Below are positions 29,651-38,663 of a stretch of 64,000 nt of DNA, in pieces. The DNA is from Oscillatoria nigro-viridis PCC 7112. GTDB taxonomy: Bacteria > Cyanobacteriota > Cyanobacteriia > Cyanobacteriales > Microcoleaceae. The stretch is taken from NCBI RefSeq assembly GCF_000317475.1, contig NC_019729.1, positions 1,502,501-1,566,500 of the forward strand. The letters are read 5' to 3'. The position numbers were made by a program, and so were the translations under genes. Below the pieces are notes generated by a model that was not told the DNA's origin, did not search any database, and saw only the letters and a program-made list of their open reading frames with translations. The first letter of the stretch is position 1; each line of letters begins with the position of its first letter.

Positions 29651-30831
29651 GGGGTGCATCTCACTTTTGCGAATGTGTCAAAAAAGAGTTAAAATGAAAA
29701 AGCTAGTAAAATCGTCAAATAAAGATGAGGTAAATAAAATGACACCCTCAGACCAACAACAACTAAAAGCCCACTTAAAAGCGGTAGCAAAAATTCTTTA
29801 CAGAAATACAGAGCCAACTGAGTTAAAAACTTTTGAAAGTATAGAAAAAGCAGTCCGTCAGAAAATGTTATCAGAGGTTGGTCCAGAAATAGGTAGCTTT
29901 TTTTTTCAGCAGTATCAGGAATTCAAACAGGAAAACCCCGAAAAATAAAATCAATAATCGGATCGCTCGACATTACAGATAATCAGGCAAAATATTTTGG
30001 CTTAAAAGCTTACAGTCAATTTAGTCCCCTGATGGAAAATTGCTGTCTTTTAATCAGTGCTAACGAATCTTATCAAATGGCAGAAAAAGATTTGGAAAAA
30101 TTTACTGGGATCAAAATTTCTCACAGTACATTACAAAGATTAGTCAAAAGACAAGAATTGGAATTGCCTACATCTCAACAAGGAGTCAAAGAAATTACAT
30201 TGGATGGCGGTAAAGTCAGACTACGCAACGCAACCAAGGGCGAGAGCTGTTACTGGAAAGACTATAAAGCCGTGTGTTTAGATAATATTTATGCGGGAGC
30301 GTTTTTTCAAAATAATCAAGATTTAATTGATTGGACTAATAGCCAAAAATTACTACATCCTATGTATTGCCTCGGAGATGGCCATGCCGGAATTTGGAAC
30401 ATATTTAAAGAAATTGGAGACAATGAACAAAGACAAGAAATCTTAGATTGGTATCATCTGAAAGAAAATCTCTACAAGGTAGGGGGTTCAATAAAACGAT
30501 TGAAATTAGCCGAAAATATGTTATGGCAAGGCAAAGTTGATGAAGTTATAAATTTATTTAAAGACTTTAAAGGTCAAGCATTTAAAACGTTTTGCAATTA
30601 TTTAGATACCCATCGCTGCCGAATAGTAAATTACCAATACTACAAAGAAGAATCCATAAGTTCGATTGGTTCTGGAACAGTGGAATCAACAATAAAACGC
30701 ATTGGATTAAGGGTAAAAATATCGGGAGCGCAATGGAATATTGAGAACGTTTCCTCTATGCTTGCTCTTCGCTGTGCTTATCTCAACGGTCAACTTTCAA
30801 TTTGATGTATGTGCCAAAGTGAGATGCACCC
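29651..30831 (+). mobile_element. ISKra4-family insertion sequence inside IS4-type copy A
   Basis: The inverted ends are gggtgcatctcacttt (from 29652) and aaagtgagatgcaccc (ending 30831), identical over 16 bases. The 7-base direct repeats agcgtcg lie at 29644-29650 and 30832-30838. On the right side this heptamer continues as a tandem triplicate, so the exact target length is ambiguous. The length is about 1.18 kb. Its insertion splits the N-terminal region of the copy A transposase. Confidence 0.85.
29739..30805 (+). CDS. ISKra4-family transposase (two frames, probable -1 frameshift)
   Basis: Frame 1 (ATG 29739, preceded by GAGG) encodes 'MTPSDQQQLKAHLKAVAKIL' and 'FESIEKAVRQKMLSEVGPEI', typical of the ISKra4 N-terminus, and stops at 29946-29948. 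Frame 2 is entered by a -1 shift in a cccgaaaaat run and encodes KYFGLKAYSQFSPLMENCCL. The DDE core follows: 'EITLDGGKVRLRNATKGESC', 'HPMYCLGDGHAGIWN', 'EILDWYHLKENLYKVGGSIK' and 'GSGTVESTIKRIGLRVKISG'. The frame change may be programmed or a mutation; all catalytic blocks are present. Confidence 0.85.
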
Positions 30832-31868
30832 AGCGTCGAGCGTCGAGCGTCGGCGACGTAAGTTACAAAGATTTTTGGATTTGCCACACTTAACTATTTC
30901 ATTAATTTGGTTCCCATTAATTACTTATTGGTTGACAACTTATTGTCGTGTTGGTACTCGTTTATCAATCGCAATTGACCGCAGTCAATGGGGGCGCATT
31001 AATCTTTTTATGGTTAGCCTAATCTGGGAAAAAAGAGCAATTCCATTATACTGGTCGCTGTTGCCAAAATTAGGAAACAGTAACTTGGAGGAACAAACTA
31101 CAAATTTAGAGCAGATTTTACCAGGATTTTCAGAATATAAAGTTATCGTTTTAGGAGACCGGGAATTTTGTTCTGTTGATTTAGGAAACTGGCTTAAATC
31201 AAAGGGTGTGTCGTTTTGCTTGAGACTAAAAAAGAATCATTGTATCGAAATGAAAAATTTAATTTGGCGAAGGTTAGATGAATTAGGAATAGTACCAGGA
31301 ACATCTTTGTATGTTCAAGGAAAAAGAGTGAGAAAAACTCGACCTGCCACCGGATTTGAGCTTGCTTGTAAATGGAAAAGAAATTATGGGAAATGTCAAG
31401 TTAAAGAAGCTTGGTTTATTCTCACGGATTTAGGTTCATTGCCAGCAGCAATCAATGCTTATAAGCAGCGGATGGGCATTGAAGAAATGTTCCCTTGACT
31501 GTAAAAAAGGAGGCTACGATCTTGAAGGGACTAGCCTCAAAGGAAACAGACTTATTAATATGATTCTCCTGATGACGCTTGCCTACAGTTCGGCAATATT
31601 TCAAGGCACTGAATTGAAAAAAAAGCAGGTACAAAAATATGTATCTCGTCGCAAAGAACCCAAGAAAAAATACCGTAGACGGAGTACATTTGGTGTTGGC
31701 GTAGATGCCGAAAAGTGGGTTGATTATCTAGAACAATATGCTTTGGAGGTGCAACAGTTAATGAAGTTAACTCCTTCTAAACGTCGCTTTTATGAACAAG
31801 GCATGAGGGCTGCAACCCTTATTCGGTCTATATCCTAAGCCTCTTTGTCACCCCCCCAGCTTGAACTC

Positions 31869-32034
31869 AAAACCACTCCTGTTCACCGCTTGGCGATCAG
31901 CTTTAATTATAGGTATGGGCATCTCAAGCAATATCAACTTATATTCGCGACCGCTTTGAATTGATCGTTGATCTTGCTGTTGCTATCGCGGACTTATTCA
32001 GCAAGTCCTAATTACTAATGACTAATGACTAATA
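31869..32034 (+). other. downstream remnant of the IS5-like element and heptamer repeats
   Basis: This stretch continues the truncated IS5-like element after copy A and contains no gene. It ends with the near-palindrome ggacttattcagcaagtcc (31990-32008), an IS-end-like motif. Three to four actaatg-type heptamers follow (about 32012-32034), of the same kind as those at 44933-44969. Confidence 0.5.
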
Positions 32035-32708
32035 TAGTCATTTCAAATAAGTATGAGACTATTTAAAAATGAGGTAAAATGAATAAAAATAATGAAGTTG
32101 CTAGGAAAATGTCTTACAGTATAGATTTGAGAAAAAGAGTAGTAGATTATGTAGAAAAGGGCGGTCGTATCGCTCAAGCAGCAGAACTTTTTCAGGTGGG
32201 AAGGGCAACGATATATCGGTGGCTGGGTCGGACAGACCTTACAGCCACCAAGGTAAAAAGACGTAAGAGAAAACTAGATTGGAAAGCCTTAGAAAAGGAT
32301 GTAAAAGAGAATCCAGATGCCAGATTAATCGACAGAGCCAAGAAGTTTGGAGTAAGACCAAGTGCCATATCTTATGCTCTTAAAGAAATGAAAATTACTC
32401 GAAAAAAAAAAGAACTTCGTTACCAGGAGAGAAACCCAGAAGCAAGAATGAAATACTACAGATATCTCCGAGACTTGATTAAAGTATCGGGAAGCCAAAG
32501 TCGGGTTTTTATTGATGAGTCAGGATTTGAAGAGTTTCAAGATTGTGCTTATGGCTGGTCAAAAAAAGGCAAAAAAATTTGGGGTGAAAAGTCAGGAAAA
32601 CGGGGGAAAAGAGAAAATCTAGTAGCCGGAAGAAGGAAAGGAAAAAAGGACTTAATTGCCCCAATGGTTTTTACGGGCAGCCTCAATGCAGAAGGTTTTG
32701 AAGGGTGG

Positions 32709-33979
32709 CTGGGGGGGTGACAACCCCGTTAGAAGCTAGACAAGGTAAGGCGTTGACCCACTTGTGGTAAAAAAAGATAGGCCCGTTCAAAGTACCGACG
32801 ACCTATCACAAATTATGTTACCTCTATTTTATCAGACGCATCTCCAGCAACACTTAACTCGTACTCAGTTTTTAGTATTAAGTATCCTGCTCAATCTACT
32901 GCAATCGGAAAGACAAGTTAAGTTGGAGCAATTAGCGCGAGTGTTTCCCTACCCGATTACTGCCGAAAGCCGGCGTCGGAAATTACAAAGGTTCTTGGAT
33001 TTACCTCAATTAACCGGAACGCCAGATTTGGTATCCCCTGATAACTTATTGGTTAACCACCTATTGCCAAGTGGGCCAGACTTTATCAATAGTCATCGAT
33101 CGCACCCAATGGGGATATATAAACATACTCATGGTAAGCCTGGTTTGGGAGAAGAGAGCTATCCCTTTATCCTGGTCTCTGTTACCCAAGCTAGGAAGTA
33201 GTAATTTGGCAGAACAAAGGGATGCGATCTCAGAAATTTTACCGCTTTTGAAAGATTATAAAGTAGTGGTTTTAGGAGACCGGGAATTTTGCTCGGTCGA
33301 GCTGGCTAACTGGATCAGGGAGGCAGGTGTATATTTTTGTTTACGGCTTAAATGCTCTGTTTGTATCGAAACCGAACCTCAAATCTGGAAGCCGTTGAAG
33401 GAGGTAGGATTAGTTCCCGGAATTTCTCTCTATTTCCCTGGAGTCCAAGTCAGAAAGACTCAACCGATAGGGGGATTTGATGTGGCTTGTAAATGGAAAA
33501 GAAAATATCGGGGCATATCGGTTAAGGAGGGTTGGTTTATCCTGACCAATTTAGGCTCTCTCAATAGGGCGATCGCTGCCTACCAAAAGCGGATGGGAAT
33601 TGAAGAGATGTTTCGAGATTATAAAAGTGGAGGTTATTATTTAGAGGGAACAGGCTTAAAAGGTAAGCGACTGATGACCCTCATTTTATTAATAGCACTC
33701 GCTTATAGTAATGCTGTTATGCAAGGGACAACGCTGAAAATGAAATCAGTCAAAAAGTATATTGTTCGTCCTAAAGAATCAAAAAGAAAGTATCAGAGGC
33801 GGAGTACCTTTGGCAGCGGTCTAGATAGCCAACAATGGGTTACATACCTAGACAAATATACCGGAGAAATTCAAGAGTTAATGAAATTAACCCCGAATAA
33901 GCGCCACTTTTATCAACGGGGGATGAAGGCTGTAACTCAGATTATGCCTAGCTCTTAGCTCTCTTTGTCACCCCCCCAG
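32709..33979 (+). mobile_element. IS4-type element copy B with 9-bp target duplication gaagggtgg
   Basis: The ends ctgggggggtgacaa (32709) and ttgtcacccccccag (to 33979) are perfect 15-base inverted repeats. The direct repeats gaagggtgg lie at 32700-32708 and 33980-33988. The element is 1271 bp. It belongs to the same family as copy A (29381-31859), only 0.85 kb away, but the coding sequences differ noticeably, so the copies did not arise from one another recently. Confidence 0.93.
32815..33958 (+). pseudogene. IS4-family transposase of copy B with one frameshift
   Basis: ATG 32815 begins MLPLFYQTHLQQHLTRTQFL. The frame shifts by one base near 33033 (after LPQLTGTP) into WYPLITYWLTTYCQVGQTLS. 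The first Asp is in 'LSIVIDRTQWG' and the second in 'VVVLGDREFCS'. The YREK block 'YQKRMGIEEMFRDYK' is intact. Apart from this one shift, which could in principle be programmed, the gene is complete; copy A has no shift at this position. Confidence 0.88.
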
Positions 33980-34261
33980 GAAGGGTGGTTATCTTTATAT
34001 TTATTACCCTCTCTGACAGAGCCATCTATATTAATCATGGATAATGCACCGATTCATCGAAAAACAGCCATCCGAGAACTGGTAGAGGAAACGGAGCATC
34101 AAGTTCTTTTTCTCCCAAAATATTCTCCCGACCTGAACGATATTGAACACGATTTTAGTGCCAAGCAAGCGAGCCAGAATGTATGCTCCTCCTGGGACAT
34201 CTTTAGATGAACTTATCTGTGACTACTGCGTTCAATAGTGTCTCTTTTTTATTTGAAATGA

Positions 34262-37200
34262 CTATAACTGCTGTCGCAGCGGAATCTCGATCGCAAACTC
34301 AGTACCTTTCCCCAATTCCGAATTGCATTTTAAACCGCCGCCGTGTTTCTCTACCACAATTTGGTAACTAATTGACAGTCCCAATCCAGTACCTTTCCCC
34401 ACTGGCTTAGTCGTGAAAAAAGGGTCAAATATGCGTTTTCTCATAGATTCCGAAATTCCCGTACCGTTATCAGAAATCCGAATCACCGCGCTAGGAATAG
34501 TACCATTAAGTTGACCGACAGCAGTAGAGATTTTAATTTGAGGAGCTACAGATTGACCGGCGAGCAACTTGTGGGATTCCAAAGCATCGATCGCATTCCC
34601 AATTACATTCATAAACACCTGATTCAACTGTCCAGCATAACACTCAACTAGAGGCAAAATGCCGTATTCTTTCACTAGCACAATGTTTGCGCTGTCCGCA
34701 TTAGATTTCAGCCTGTGCTGTAAAATTAACAGCGTGCTGTCAATGCCCTCGTGAATATCCACTGCTTTCATTTGACTTTCGTCAAGACGAGAGAAATTCC
34801 TTAAAGACAGAACTATTTGACGGATGCGATCGGCTCCCACCTTCATTGACGATAGCAATTTTGGCAAATCTTCTAGCAGAAATTCCAAGTCAATATCTTC
34901 AATTAATTTCTCTATTTCAGGACTATAATCGGGATATTGCTGCTGGTAAAGTTTCAGCAAACTCAGTAAGCTAGCAGTATATTCACTAGCGTGATTGAGA
35001 TTGCCGTAAATAAAATTAACCGGATTGTTAATTTCGTGAGCAATGCCGGCTACCAGTTGCCCCAAACCCGACATTTTTTCAGTTTGAATTAATTGAGCTT
35101 GAGTGTGCTGCAAATCCTTTAAACTTTGAGCGATTTGTTCTGCTTGGCGTCGGGTTTGAGCCAGCAAATCGGCTTGTTGGATAGCAACGCCTAATTGATT
35201 GGCAATCTGAGCTAAAAAGTTAACTTCTGAACTTTCCCAACAGCGGGTTCCAGAATGTTGATATGCTGTCAGCAAACCCCAAAGTTCTTGTCCTACAAAA
35301 ATGGGCGCGATCGCATAAGCCTTCACCTGAAATTGCTCTAAAATACCGACAACACACTCCGAGTGGCAAACTTGATAGATATCGTCAACGGCTAGAGTTT
35401 CATTATTGACATACCTGCCGCCTCGGTTTTCCTGCAAATAAGTATCTTGCCAAACCGTACTGATACCTTCCCCTACCAATTTTATCCAGCCATCTTTCAC
35501 AAACTCGGCCACATAATGGCCGCTCCAATCAGGATTAAATTGATAGACAGCAATTCTATCAACTTGCATACACTGACAAACTTCTTGGGTGGCAGTCTTA
35601 AAAATCGCGTTGATATCGAGAGATTCTCGAATCTTGGCCACCACTTCAAACAGTATCCGCTGTTGCTCGGATGCCCACTGCAAATCGATAGTTTGCTGCC
35701 TCGTTTTAGCAAGCAAATCTGCTTGTTCTAATGCTACGCTCAACTGAGTTGCTACTTGCGTAGCAAACTGGATTTCCGAACTGTTCCAATTGCGGGAACT
35801 GCCGCACTGGTGCACGCACAGCAAGCCCCAAAGTTCGCTGCCATTCATCAACGGCATAATCACCTGAGCTCTAATTTGAAATTGAGCTAAAAGAGCAACA
35901 TGGCAGTCCGAAAGTCCAGCATTTTCGACATCTTGTAGCACTTGAATCTGTCCCTGACTATATTTTTGGGCATAGTTTTCGCTAAAGAAATTATCGCGAA
36001 CTTTTACATCCATTGCCGAATAAAAACCCGGCAAAACATCTTCGGTAATAAATTCGCCTTCATTACAGTTTAAACTAGCATCGAAGCGATAAATGCCAAC
36101 TCTATCGGCCTTTAATATCCGCCGCAATTCTGTAGTTGTCGTGCTAAAAATTGTATCTAAATCGAGAGATTGTCGAATCTTAGCAACTACCTCAAACAGT
36201 ATTCGCTCCTGCTCTGCTGCCCGCTGCAACTCAACTGCTTGCTGCTGAGTCTGAGCGAGCAAATCTGCTTGTTCTAAAGCGATGCTTAGCTGAGCAGAAA
36301 TTTGGGTGGCAAACTTAATTTCGGAAGATTCCCAATTGCGCGGAGCCGAACACTGGTGCACGCACAGCAACCCCCAAAGGTCCTTGCCTTTCATCACCGG
36401 TGCAACTAAACTAGCTTTGACCTGAAATTGCTCCAATAGTTGCTCATAGCAATCTTGCAGCCCGGCCTGTTTGATGTCGGACATTGAGTGAACTCGTCCC
36501 TGAGAGTAGAGATTGGCGTAGTTTTCTCCAAAACAGCGATCGTTCACTTTGACTGCCATTGCTGACAGAAAATCTGGCAAAACATCTTCGGCAACGAATT
36601 CGCCCTCGTTAAATTCCGATGCGGGATCGAAGCGGTACACCCCAACTCTATCTGCATTTAAAGCCCGCCGCACTTCCTGGGACATCGTGCTAAAAATCTT
36701 GTTCAAGTCGAGGGATTTCCGCATTTTTGCCACTACTTCAAACAGCACTCGCTGCTGTTGGGTCAACTGCTGTAGTTGAGCAGTGCGCTTTTGAACTTGA
36801 TTTTCTAAATTTGTGTTAAGTTCTTCTATTTTTCGATCGAGTTTGTAGTGGTTAATAGCATTAGAAAACTTGCTGCAAAAAATTTGGAGCAATTCAATTT
36901 CTTCAGCCTTCCATTCGCGAATTTGGGCAGTTTTTGACTCTTTCCACGCTTCAAAAGATATCCGAGATTGGGCGAGCCGCGCGTCGCTATCAAACTGTCT
37001 AGCCCAGAGAGTTTCGGTGTCAAATTCTTCTCGAAAAATGGTCAAGTAACCGAATATTTGCTGGCGGGTTCTGAGCGGTACGATTAAAATGCTGCGAATT
37101 TTGGTCGATCGAAATGCAGGTTGCAGGCTTCTCAAACTGCTAATTTGGTACAAGTCGGGAATTGCCCAAACCTGTTGCTCGCCGGATTTAAAATATTCGT

Positions 37201-38104
37201 GCCAGACGCTGTATTGCTCCACCTGCGGGTATTTTGCCGAAATTCCCATCTTCGGCCCTGAGCCACAAGTGTAGACTGTGAGTTCCCGATTCGAGTTATC
37301 CGAATAGGGAACTAGATTCGTAACCTTGCTGCTGTCGGAAATGAATGGCGTGGCAAAAATGCACAGCCTGCCGCCGGCGGCGTCTAGTGCTGCTACCGAT
37401 TCTGCCAAAGCTGTTTGGAGTTCAATCGCCGGCTGCGAGTTAAGGGCGGCGGCGACGCGGTTGACGGCAGCTTCCCGTTGAGCTTTCGCCCTCGCTCGGG
37501 CGAGGAGGGTTGATTGGGCTATGGCGACGCCGAGCTGATCTGCCACCATCTGAACGCCTTGGAGTTCGTTTTCTGTCACACTCCGAGACTCGGAGTGGTG
37601 AGATACCAACAACCCCCAGAATTCTGCGCCGTGAAAAATTGGTACTACCAAGGAAGCCTTGACGCCGAGTGCAGTCAAGTATTCAGCGTGGCAGGGGTCG
37701 ATCGCGCGAAATCGGATTTCGTCGGGCAGCAGTTGGGCGGAAACCGCCTCGCGGCGCGGACTTTGGCCTAGCTGCCCGGAATCTAGATCGACGATCGATC
37801 GCACCTGTACTTGCGCGAACAGTTCGCGGGCGTGAGGGGGAATATCGTCTGCTGGAAAATGCAGACCCAATAGGGATGGCAAGCGGTTGCCGTTAATTGA
37901 TTCGGCAATCACTTCACCGCTACCGTCGCTATGAAATTTGTAGATTTTTACTCTGTCTGTTCCCAAGAAGGATTGAACTTCTGCTGCTGTTGCGCTCAGA
38001 ATTTCGGGTAGTTCTAGAGAGCGGCGAATGCGGTTGGCGATGCGTTCGAGCAAATTTGCTCGATCGAACCTCACCTTGACATTTTCGATCTTTAATGAGT
38101 CCAT
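34262..38104 (-). CDS. multi-GAF photoreceptor-like sensor histidine kinase
   Basis: A protein of 1280 residues. GAF1 (about 20-195) has phytochrome-class motifs: 'FPADDIPPHARELF' (DIP-type) and 'DPCHAEYLTALGVKAS' with a Cys-His (Cys about 138). A second, diverged GAF lies at about 215-420. After a coiled coil come three cyanobacteriochrome-like GAFs (about 455-965) with GLQDCYEQLLEQFQ, GLSDCHVALLAQFQ and SECVVGILEQFQ at the bilin-Cys position. HisKA 'GLGQLVAGIAHEINNP' (about 1010) and HATPase (NGTGI, GKGTGLGLSI) follow. The stop codon comes from the IS630 end at 34262-34264. Confidence 0.88.
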   Translation of the reverse strand: MDSLKIENVKVRFDRANLLERIANRIRRSLELPEILSATAAEVQSFLGTDRVKIYKFHSDGSGEVIAESINGNRLPSLLGLHFPADDIPPHARELFAQVQVRSIVDLDSGQLGQSPRREAVSAQLLPDEIRFRAIDPCHAEYLTALGVKASLVVPIFHGAEFWGLLVSHHSESRSVTENELQGVQMVADQLGVAIAQSTLLARARAKAQREAAVNRVAAALNSQPAIELQTALAESVAALDAAGGRLCIFATPFISDSSKVTNLVPYSDNSNRELTVYTCGSGPKMGISAKYPQVEQYSVWHEYFKSGEQQVWAIPDLYQISSLRSLQPAFRSTKIRSILIVPLRTRQQIFGYLTIFREEFDTETLWARQFDSDARLAQSRISFEAWKESKTAQIREWKAEEIELLQIFCSKFSNAINHYKLDRKIEELNTNLENQVQKRTAQLQQLTQQQRVLFEVVAKMRKSLDLNKIFSTMSQEVRRALNADRVGVYRFDPASEFNEGEFVAEDVLPDFLSAMAVKVNDRCFGENYANLYSQGRVHSMSDIKQAGLQDCYEQLLEQFQVKASLVAPVMKGKDLWGLLCVHQCSAPRNWESSEIKFATQISAQLSIALEQADLLAQTQQQAVELQRAAEQERILFEVVAKIRQSLDLDTIFSTTTTELRRILKADRVGIYRFDASLNCNEGEFITEDVLPGFYSAMDVKVRDNFFSENYAQKYSQGQIQVLQDVENAGLSDCHVALLAQFQIRAQVIMPLMNGSELWGLLCVHQCGSSRNWNSSEIQFATQVATQLSVALEQADLLAKTRQQTIDLQWASEQQRILFEVVAKIRESLDINAIFKTATQEVCQCMQVDRIAVYQFNPDWSGHYVAEFVKDGWIKLVGEGISTVWQDTYLQENRGGRYVNNETLAVDDIYQVCHSECVVGILEQFQVKAYAIAPIFVGQELWGLLTAYQHSGTRCWESSEVNFLAQIANQLGVAIQQADLLAQTRRQAEQIAQSLKDLQHTQAQLIQTEKMSGLGQLVAGIAHEINNPVNFIYGNLNHASEYTASLLSLLKLYQQQYPDYSPEIEKLIEDIDLEFLLEDLPKLLSSMKVGADRIRQIVLSLRNFSRLDESQMKAVDIHEGIDSTLLILQHRLKSNADSANIVLVKEYGILPLVECYAGQLNQVFMNVIGNAIDALESHKLLAGQSVAPQIKISTAVGQLNGTIPSAVIRISDNGTGISESMRKRIFDPFFTTKPVGKGTGLGLSISYQIVVEKHGGGLKCNSELGKGTEFAIEIPLRQQL

Positions 38105-38593
38105 TATTAATCTTTTGCTTTCCTAGCAATAACAGTAAGCGGCCAAAAAGTTTTGTGCCTGTTAAAAAATTCGACAAGGACAGTCATTTAATAAAATATA
38201 AATATCCTGATGCCGAGCGTCGATTAGTTTTGCACCTGTAGCGATAATTGCAACTTTCCATTGCAACTTTCAATTGTGTGGGATTAAAAGTTTTGTACTT
38301 TAAATATAAACTTTGTAGAGCCTGCCTTGCAAGCTCCATACCCCAACGGATTAAAATTGTCAAGTTTCAAGACTTGCAGAGTGATTCACCGGCACCGATG
38401 AATGTCGCACCGAAATATCTCAGTCCTGGATGCAAAAGCTCGCTGAGGAACGAGCTTACGGGAAAAAACAGCATTGAATTCAAAAGGTTAACTCAGAAAC
38501 CGGGTTTCTACGTCTAGGATTGGATTTGCAGCTAGCCGGAGCGGAGAAGAGTCGATCGACAATCTGCAGCTTTTTCCAGCAGATATGGGAGCA
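38105..38593. other. long intergenic region with an agaaaccgggtttct palindrome
   Basis: About 490 bases between the kinase start and the psbC terminator. No convincing gene was found. It contains the 15-base palindrome agaaaccgggtttct at 38495-38509, a core shared with 16300-16366 and in part with 51755, and A/T-rich sequence near 38160-38320 that may hold the kinase promoter. Confidence 0.4.
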
Positions 38594-38627
38594 AAAAAAG
38601 CTCCTGCTTAACGGCAGGAGCTTTTTT
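38594..38627 (-). terminator. rho-independent terminator of psbDC
   Basis: A 12-bp stem (aaaagctcctgc / gcaggagctttt) with a six-base loop, followed on the minus strand by a U-run. It lies about 35 bases downstream of the psbC stop codon at 38664 and is the expected end of the psbD-psbC transcript. Confidence 0.9.
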
Positions 38628-38663
38628 CGATTAGACAATCAAATCAGAAATAAATTCGATCGA

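Larger units (their letters stand above)
29491..31838 (+). pseudogene. IS4-family transposase of copy A, interrupted and frameshifted
   Basis: The N-terminus starts MIPTFYRIPERQKLTLAQFK and runs to RVFPSLITSS, where the ISKra4 element interrupts it. It resumes around 30840 with RRRKLQRFLDLPHLT. The first Asp is in 'LSIAIDRSQWG' and the second in 'VIVLGDREFCS'. The YREK block 'YKQRMGIEEMF' then loses frame through one extra base before DCKKGGYDLEGT (31496 region). The remainder continues to 31838. It cannot encode an active enzyme as read. Confidence 0.88.
29381..31859 (+). mobile_element. IS4-type element copy A with 9-bp target duplication, hosting an ISKra4 element
   Basis: The ends are ctgggggggtaacaa (29381) and ttgtcacccccccag (ending 31859), inverted repeats with one mismatch. 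The 9-base direct repeats cttgaactc flank it at 29372-29380 and 31860-31868. Without the internal ISKra4 insertion it is about 1.29 kb, matching copy B (32709-33979, 1271 bp). It sits inside an older IS5-like transposase fragment. Confidence 0.92.
32109..34238 (+). pseudogene. IS630-family transposase split by copy B
   Basis: The N-terminus MSYSIDLRKRVVDYVEKGG carries a helix-turn-helix (AAELFQVGRATIYRWLGR). The first DDE Asp is in 'SRVFIDESGFEEF'. At GFEGW the copy B element enters. After it LSLYLLPSL resumes, then the second Asp (LIMDNAPIH) and the Glu block 'LPKYSPDLNDIEHDF'. A one-base shift then precedes RARMYAPPGTSLDELI and the TAG at 34236-34238. An alternative start is ATG 32079. Removing copy B and one gaagggtgg repeat restores the frame across the insertion. 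Confidence 0.88.
32035..34264 (+). mobile_element. IS630-family element flanked by TA, host of IS4-type copy B
   Basis: Inverted ends: tagtcatttcaaataa (from 32035) and the complementary ttatttgaaatgacta (ending 34264). TA dinucleotides flank it at 32033-32034 and 34265-34266, the expected IS630/Tc1 target. Without copy B and one 9-bp repeat it is about 0.95 kb. The right end overlaps the last codon of the histidine kinase at 34262-38104 and supplies its TAG. Confidence 0.9.

Noticed and set aside
37514-38079. Several plus-strand frames opposite the start of the multi-GAF kinase
   Set aside because: They are shadows of the kinase coding sequence with no domain signal.
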